Source of the DNA: Burkholderiaceae bacterium
Lineage (GTDB): Bacteria > Pseudomonadota > Gammaproteobacteria > Burkholderiales > Burkholderiaceae_C
Length of the DNA: 9,628 nucleotides
Reading direction: 5' to 3'
Assembly: GCA_023262645.1 (NCBI GenBank)
Contig: JALRAA010000032.1
Location: forward strand, 1-9,628
The notes beneath the pieces are model-generated. The model saw only the letters and a list, made by a program, of their open reading frames with translations. It was not told the DNA's origin and did no database searches. Numbering within the stretch: the stretch's first letter is position 1; every line of letters starts with the position of its first letter. The translations under genes were made by a program, and so were the position numbers. Positions 6,408 through 9,628 of this stretch are shown here, piece by piece.

Positions 6408-7143
6408 TGCCTATCTGCTTCCAGTATATCGACTCAAATTTCCAGGACAAGGGCGGCTGAATGATGGCCTCAGCCACGCGGCTGAGAAAAACAGTCTTCG
6501 CAACAGGTTGTGCGCCCAGACTGGCCAAATGACTGGTGTTTTGCTGGCAGTCGATCCAAGGGACTTGCTCTGCGCGACACAACGCCACCAAGGCGGCAAG
6601 CGCCATTTTGGATCCATCGGTTTGGTTGCTGAACATCGACTCGCCATACACCGCCCGACCGATGGACACGCAATAAAGCCCGCCTGCCAATTGGCCATCC
6701 ACCCAGGCTTCAACGCTGTGGGCGTGTCCCTGCAAGTGCAATTGTGTGTAGGCTTGGATCATGTCGTGGACGATCCAAGTGCCAGATTGACCTTTGCGAG
6801 GCAAATGCGCGCATCGGGTGATGGTGCCTAAAAAATCATGGTCAATTTTTATCTGCAAACGATCGGTATCGATCAACCGTTTCAAAACCTTTTTGTAAGA
6901 GCGGCGTAGGCGAAATGCATCGACATTCAGCACCATGCGAGGGTCGGTACACCACCACATCACAGGTTGACCGGCGCTGTACCAAGGGAAGCAACCTTGG
7001 CTGTATGCTTGCAGCAATCGAGGCACCGACAACCCGCCGCCAATCGCCAACAAACCCGGTGCCGGGCTGTGTTCGCCCCAAGCCGTATGCGGCGATGGCA
7101 ACGGGTCATCCGCAGACAATTGAATCAGCAGGGGCGGTTGCAT
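6400..7143 (-). CDS. aat: Leucyl/phenylalanyl-tRNA--protein transferase
   Basis: Aat adds Leu or Phe from aminoacyl-tRNA to proteins with N-terminal Lys or Arg and marks them for ClpS/ClpAP degradation. The 247 residues match the usual 230-250. The family motifs are in order: GLLAIGGGLSVPRLLQAYSQ (30-49), GCFPWYSAGQPVMWWCTDPR (50-69), GTWIVHDMIQAY (121-132), GGLYCVSIGRAVYGESMFS (154-172) and WIDCQ (196-200). The Asp and Gln of the last motif correspond to the catalytic pair described for E. coli Aat (Asp186, Gln188). A GTG at 7146, directly before the ATG at 7143, is an equally possible start and lies closer to an AGAGGA site. The stop overlaps the bpt start region, so the two tagging enzymes are probably translated together. 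Confidence 0.95.
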   Translation of the reverse strand: MQPPLLIQLSADDPLPSPHTAWGEHSPAPGLLAIGGGLSVPRLLQAYSQGCFPWYSAGQPVMWWCTDPRMVLNVDAFRLRRSYKKVLKRLIDTDRLQIKIDHDFLGTITRCAHLPRKGQSGTWIVHDMIQAYTQLHLQGHAHSVEAWVDGQLAGGLYCVSIGRAVYGESMFSNQTDGSKMALAALVALCRAEQVPWIDCQQNTSHLASLGAQPVAKTVFLSRVAEAIIQPPLSWKFESIYWKQIGID

Positions 7144-7187
7144 CACAATCGGGTCAATTCCTCTAAGCAGTCAGGAGAAGATACACC

Positions 7188-7976
7188 ATGGCAATCGAAA
7201 GCACACAGTTGGTTTTGGTCGAGTATCCGGCAAATGGGGTGATTCGCCTTGTTTTGAACAACGAGAGCAGTTTCAATGCTTTGTCAACACCAATGCTCAC
7301 TGCTTTAGAAGCAGCACTCACCAAGGCAGCCGAGGAGGCAAATTGTCGCGTGGTGGTCTTGGCAGCCAAAGGCAAGGCATTTTCTGCGGGACACGATTTG
7401 CGCGAAATGCGTGAACACCCTAGCCATGATTTTTATACCGAATTATTCCAACACTGCTCACGCATGATGTTGCAAATTCAACATTTACCGCAGCCTGTGA
7501 TTGCTCAAATCCAAGGCATCGCTACGGCGGCAGGATGTCAATTGGTCAGCATGTGCGATTTGGCTGTGGCATCCACACATTCGAAATTTGCGGTGTCGGG
7601 CATCAATTACGGTTTGTTTTGTGCCACGCCGAGCGTGGGCTTGGGCAGAAGCATGCACCGAAAACAAGCCATGGAAATGTTGCTGACCGGTGACTTCATC
7701 GATGCGCAAACTGCCGTGGACAGGGGTTTGATCAACCAATGCGTCGATGAATCTTTGTTAGAAGAAACGGTGTTGAACATGTGCCAAAAAATCACCGCGA
7801 AACCCGCCACTGCGGTGCGCATGGGCAAAGCTCTTTTCTACAAACAAATGGAAATGGGTATCGGTGCAGCCTATCAGTTGGCGGGACAAACCATGGCTTG
7901 CAACATGATGGATGACTCAGCTCAAGAGGGCTTTCAAGCTTTTTTGGACAAAAGAAAACCCACTTGGCAGCAGTGA
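7188..7976 (+). CDS. Enoyl-CoA hydratase/isomerase (crotonase) family protein
   Basis: This is a 262-residue crotonase-fold protein acting on an acyl-CoA. VVVLAAKGKAFSAGHDLREM (56-75) is the first oxyanion-hole region and CoA-binding segment, and IQGIATAAGCQLVSMCDLAV (108-127) the second. KITAKPATAVRMGKALFY (201-218) and the C-terminal FLDKRKP (252-258) are usual for the family. FSAGHDLREM resembles the ECHDC3-like branch more than fatty-acid beta-oxidation hydratases. The two catalytic glutamates of the rat hydratase (Glu144, Glu164) align by eye with Gln118 and Gly138, so ordinary hydration is doubtful. An AGGAG site (7173-7177) lies ten bases before the ATG. It diverges from aat across only about 40 bases, which must hold both promoters. 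Substrate unknown. Confidence 0.9.
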   Translation: MAIESTQLVLVEYPANGVIRLVLNNESSFNALSTPMLTALEAALTKAAEEANCRVVVLAAKGKAFSAGHDLREMREHPSHDFYTELFQHCSRMMLQIQHLPQPVIAQIQGIATAAGCQLVSMCDLAVASTHSKFAVSGINYGLFCATPSVGLGRSMHRKQAMEMLLTGDFIDAQTAVDRGLINQCVDESLLEETVLNMCQKITAKPATAVRMGKALFYKQMEMGIGAAYQLAGQTMACNMMDDSAQEGFQAFLDKRKPTWQQ

Positions 7977-7982
7977 ACCGAA

Positions 7983-8333
7983 TCAGTGCGGGTTCTCAAA
8001 AAACACAATCGTTGAATAGCTGCTGAACTCAAAATACACTTTTTTCTCGTTCGGATCAACTTGCATGTTCAAGTTCTCATCCAAATAGCCATAACCGTAT
8101 CGGTAGTCACGCGCTTTGTTGTCGTCGGTTCCCAGTGCAGTGCTGAGTTTGTCGACTTTGAGGAATCGCCTCACCAATTTGTCTCCTGCGTAAATTTCCA
8201 ACACGCCATCGGTGCCTGTCCAATTTTGGATATTGCGCCCCAGTTTGTTTTGTTGTTCTTGCGTGCAACCCCATAAGACCGCACTCAAGAGAAAAACAGA
8301 CAAATATTTGCTGAAGCTGTTGGGGAAATGCAT
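7983..8333 (-). CDS. Small predicted lipoprotein of unknown function
   Basis: A 116-residue protein with a typical lipoprotein signal: basic start region (FSKY), hydrophobic stretch LSVFLLSAVL (11-20) and lipobox LWGC ending at Cys23, which would be lipidated. The mature part is polar and mixed-charge (QEQQNKLGRNIQNWTGTDG). It then shows beta-like segments (VLEIYAGDKLVRRFLKV, about 44-60, and KKVYFEFSSYSTIVFF, about 98-113) around a Tyr-rich turn (YRYGYGYLDEN). Residue 24, after the Cys, is Thr rather than Asp, so if the E. coli sorting rule applies it would go to the outer membrane. It starts 24 bases after the HIT gene stop on the same strand and is probably cotranscribed. I do not recognise the family. 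Confidence 0.75.
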   Translation of the reverse strand: MHFPNSFSKYLSVFLLSAVLWGCTQEQQNKLGRNIQNWTGTDGVLEIYAGDKLVRRFLKVDKLSTALGTDDNKARDYRYGYGYLDENLNMQVDPNEKKVYFEFSSYSTIVFFENPH

Positions 8334-8357
8334 GAGTACGTAAGAAAGTTGAGGGTG

Positions 8358-8789
8358 TCAGGGCTTGGCGTCACCCAAATCAGGCGGCGCTTCATCGGGT
8401 TTCTTGTCCCAAAAAACAGCTTTGTCGGGGAATAACCACCGTACGCCCCCACGGGGATCGGGTACATCGCCTTTGAACCGAGGAATCAAATGCATGCATG
8501 TGTGCATGACTGTTTGCCCCGCAGCAAAGCCCTCGTTCACGCCCACATTGAAGCCTTGAGGATTGAGTTCGTCTTGAAGTTTGTGTTTTAGCCTAGAGAT
8601 CAGGTTCATCATGTCTTCACGCTCTTGCAGCGTGAGGTCAAAAAATGAGGCGGTGTGTCTGCGAGGGATGATCAGCGTATGGCCTTCAGAGACTGGAAAG
8701 GCGTCTTTGAAGGCAATCGACAAAGCACTTTCTTCAACCACACGGGCTTGAGCCAAAGAGCAATAAGTACAGGGGGTCGTTTTGTCCAT
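8358..8789 (-). CDS. HIT-family protein with Cys in place of the catalytic His
   Basis: HIT proteins are nucleotide hydrolases or transferases (for example AMP-lysine or Ap4A hydrolases). This 143-residue protein has the usual parts: CTYC (7-10), which with the histidines in GHTLIIPRRH (36-45) could bind zinc as in some members, SIAFKDAFPVSEGH (24-37), NVGVNEGFAAGQTVMH (81-96) and GDVPDPRGGVRW (108-119). The signature normally reads H-x-H-x-H, with the middle His as nucleophile. Here it reads HTCMH (96-100): His96 and His100 are kept, and position 98 is Cys, encoded by TGC. Changing CAC or CAT to TGC needs at least two base changes, so a single read error does not explain it. The protein may be inactive, bind nucleotides only, or use Cys. 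The next gene encodes a lipoprotein. Confidence 0.92.
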   Translation of the reverse strand: MDKTTPCTYCSLAQARVVEESALSIAFKDAFPVSEGHTLIIPRRHTASFFDLTLQEREDMMNLISRLKHKLQDELNPQGFNVGVNEGFAAGQTVMHTCMHLIPRFKGDVPDPRGGVRWLFPDKAVFWDKKPDEAPPDLGDAKP

Positions 8790-8834
8790 GAGAAATTATG
8801 CGCCAAGTTGTTCATGCATGGTGTGCTGATATGC

Positions 8835-8862
8835 TTGATTCAAAGTGTCAACAGCGTATGCG
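8835..8862 (+). promoter_or_regulatory. Possible promoter of the methyltransferase gene
   Basis: TTGATT (8835-8840), a 16-base spacer and TATGCG (8857-8862) resemble a weak sigma-70 promoter, 44 bases before the methyltransferase ATG. The 117-base gap (8790-8906) must also serve the divergent HIT gene, for which CATAAT is visible on the minus strand close to its ATG. Both are matches by eye only. Confidence 0.25.
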
Positions 8863-8906
8863 ATGCGATTGATGGCTCGGAGTCAGTATTCAATTCGAGG
8901 TAAGTA

Positions 8907-9617
8907 ATGGGCGATTACACAAACATGTCAGGTTATTACGACTTAATCATGACATCAGGCTATTACGATTACCCCAAAATTGTGAATGAATTGGTTGCGG
9001 GCCCTGGCTTTCAAAGCGTGCTGGAAATTGGTTGTGGCACAGGTTTGATTTTGGAAGAACTGGCCAGCAGAAAACACGATATCGATATCACTGGTTTTGA
9101 TTTGACCGAGGCCATGTTGGCGATTGCCAAAGAAAGACTGTCAAAGTTTTCACATGTCCATCTTGAACACCAAAATGTGACTGGCTTGGATTTGCACCAG
9201 CAATACGATTTGGCTTTTTCCTATGGCGGTGTTTGGTACTTCGTGATGGATGGCATCAACGAACCATTTTTGGTCAGTCACATATACGACCACCAAGCCA
9301 ACATGAGCGGATGGGAAAGAGTCGCCAAGCACATTGCACCACAAGGCCATTTGCTGCTGGGTGTGCAAGGTCCCCACAGCAATTACGCAACCCCTATTCG
9401 CAATGGATATGTGTATTCACAAGCGATCACACCGTTGCCACATGGTTTCAACAAACAATATTTTTTGGACGACGGCCCGCATCGCCTGATGGAGCAAAGC
9501 ATCGACTACAGAACCTATCCATTTGCACAGGCCTGCGAAATATTGGCCTCGATGGGTTTGGTGTATCAACCTTCGGCAGCCAACGCTGCCCAATTTGTGA
9601 GCTTTGTGAAACCATGA
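8907..9617 (+). CDS. Class I SAM-dependent methyltransferase
   Basis: A 236-residue Rossmann-fold methyltransferase. Motif I, VLEIGCGTG (38-46), binds S-adenosylmethionine. GFDLTEAMLAIAKERL (63-78) carries the acidic residue (Asp65) expected to hold the ribose, and HQNVTGLDLHQQYDLAF (88-104) covers the adenine loop and motif IV region. The N-terminus repeats SGYYD (residues 8-12 and 17-21), which probably forms part of the lid over the active site. The C-terminal half (about 115-236) varies among such enzymes and does not reveal the substrate. A GAGG ribosome site (8897-8900) lies six bases before the ATG. The stop is inside an ATGA overlap with the next gene, which suggests a translationally coupled pair. 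Small-molecule rather than RNA or protein methylation is a guess from the overall type. Confidence 0.88.
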   Translation: MGDYTNMSGYYDLIMTSGYYDYPKIVNELVAGPGFQSVLEIGCGTGLILEELASRKHDIDITGFDLTEAMLAIAKERLSKFSHVHLEHQNVTGLDLHQQYDLAFSYGGVWYFVMDGINEPFLVSHIYDHQANMSGWERVAKHIAPQGHLLLGVQGPHSNYATPIRNGYVYSQAITPLPHGFNKQYFLDDGPHRLMEQSIDYRTYPFAQACEILASMGLVYQPSAANAAQFVSFVKP

Positions 9618-9628
9618 GCGCGCTTCCT
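9614..9628 (+). CDS. Start of a downstream gene, cut by the window end
   Basis: An ATG at 9614-9616 overlaps the methyltransferase stop (ATGA) and opens a frame beginning M-S-A-L before the window ends. The overlap is a common sign of an operon, so a second gene working with the methyltransferase is likely. Nothing can be said about its product. Confidence 0.4.

Noticed and set aside
7975..7995. Hairpin GAACC...GGTTC between the convergent crotonase and lipoprotein genes
   Set aside because: Short stem with a large loop and no T-run following it on either strand.

Overview
The window looks like chromosomal housekeeping DNA from a betaproteobacterium, most likely of the order Burkholderiales with moderate GC (roughly 50% by eye). 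Three things point there. The first is the gene order ilvC-psd-pssA-leuA. The second is the short form of phosphatidylserine decarboxylase. The third is the overlapping pair aat-bpt. These assignments come from recognising protein families by eye; no database search was run.

Layout. Bases 1-127 do not belong to the gene that follows them. They read as a GC-rich open frame on the minus strand, joined abruptly to the C-terminal third of ilvC (128-514). Then come psd (514-1161) and pssA (1167-1970), which together make phosphatidylethanolamine. A 196-base leader follows. It holds what looks like a complete leucine attenuator (a 17-codon leader peptide with three Leu codons, mutually exclusive hairpins and a Rho-independent terminator), and it precedes leuA (2167-3705). 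After leuA lies a periplasmic D,D-endopeptidase of the PbpG type (3841-4812, TTG start), ending in a terminator.

On the minus strand, 7143 down to 4855 is a tight unit of aat, bpt and an IclR-type regulator. The first two enzymes both add amino acids to protein N-termini and mark the proteins for ClpS/ClpAP degradation. A crotonase-fold gene (7188-7976) diverges from aat. A second minus-strand pair follows: a HIT protein (8789-8358) and a small lipoprotein (8333-7983). Last is a class I SAM methyltransferase (8907-9617), whose stop overlaps the start of another gene cut off by the window end.

The genes serve branched-chain amino acid synthesis (ilvC, leuA), membrane lipid synthesis (psd, pssA), cell-wall remodelling (pbpG) and protein turnover (aat, bpt). 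I saw no tRNA, rRNA, CRISPR array, insertion sequence or defence system. The points most worth checking are the leuA attenuator, a HIT protein whose nucleophilic histidine is replaced by cysteine, a crotonase without the two usual catalytic glutamates, and the broken ilvC junction at the left end.
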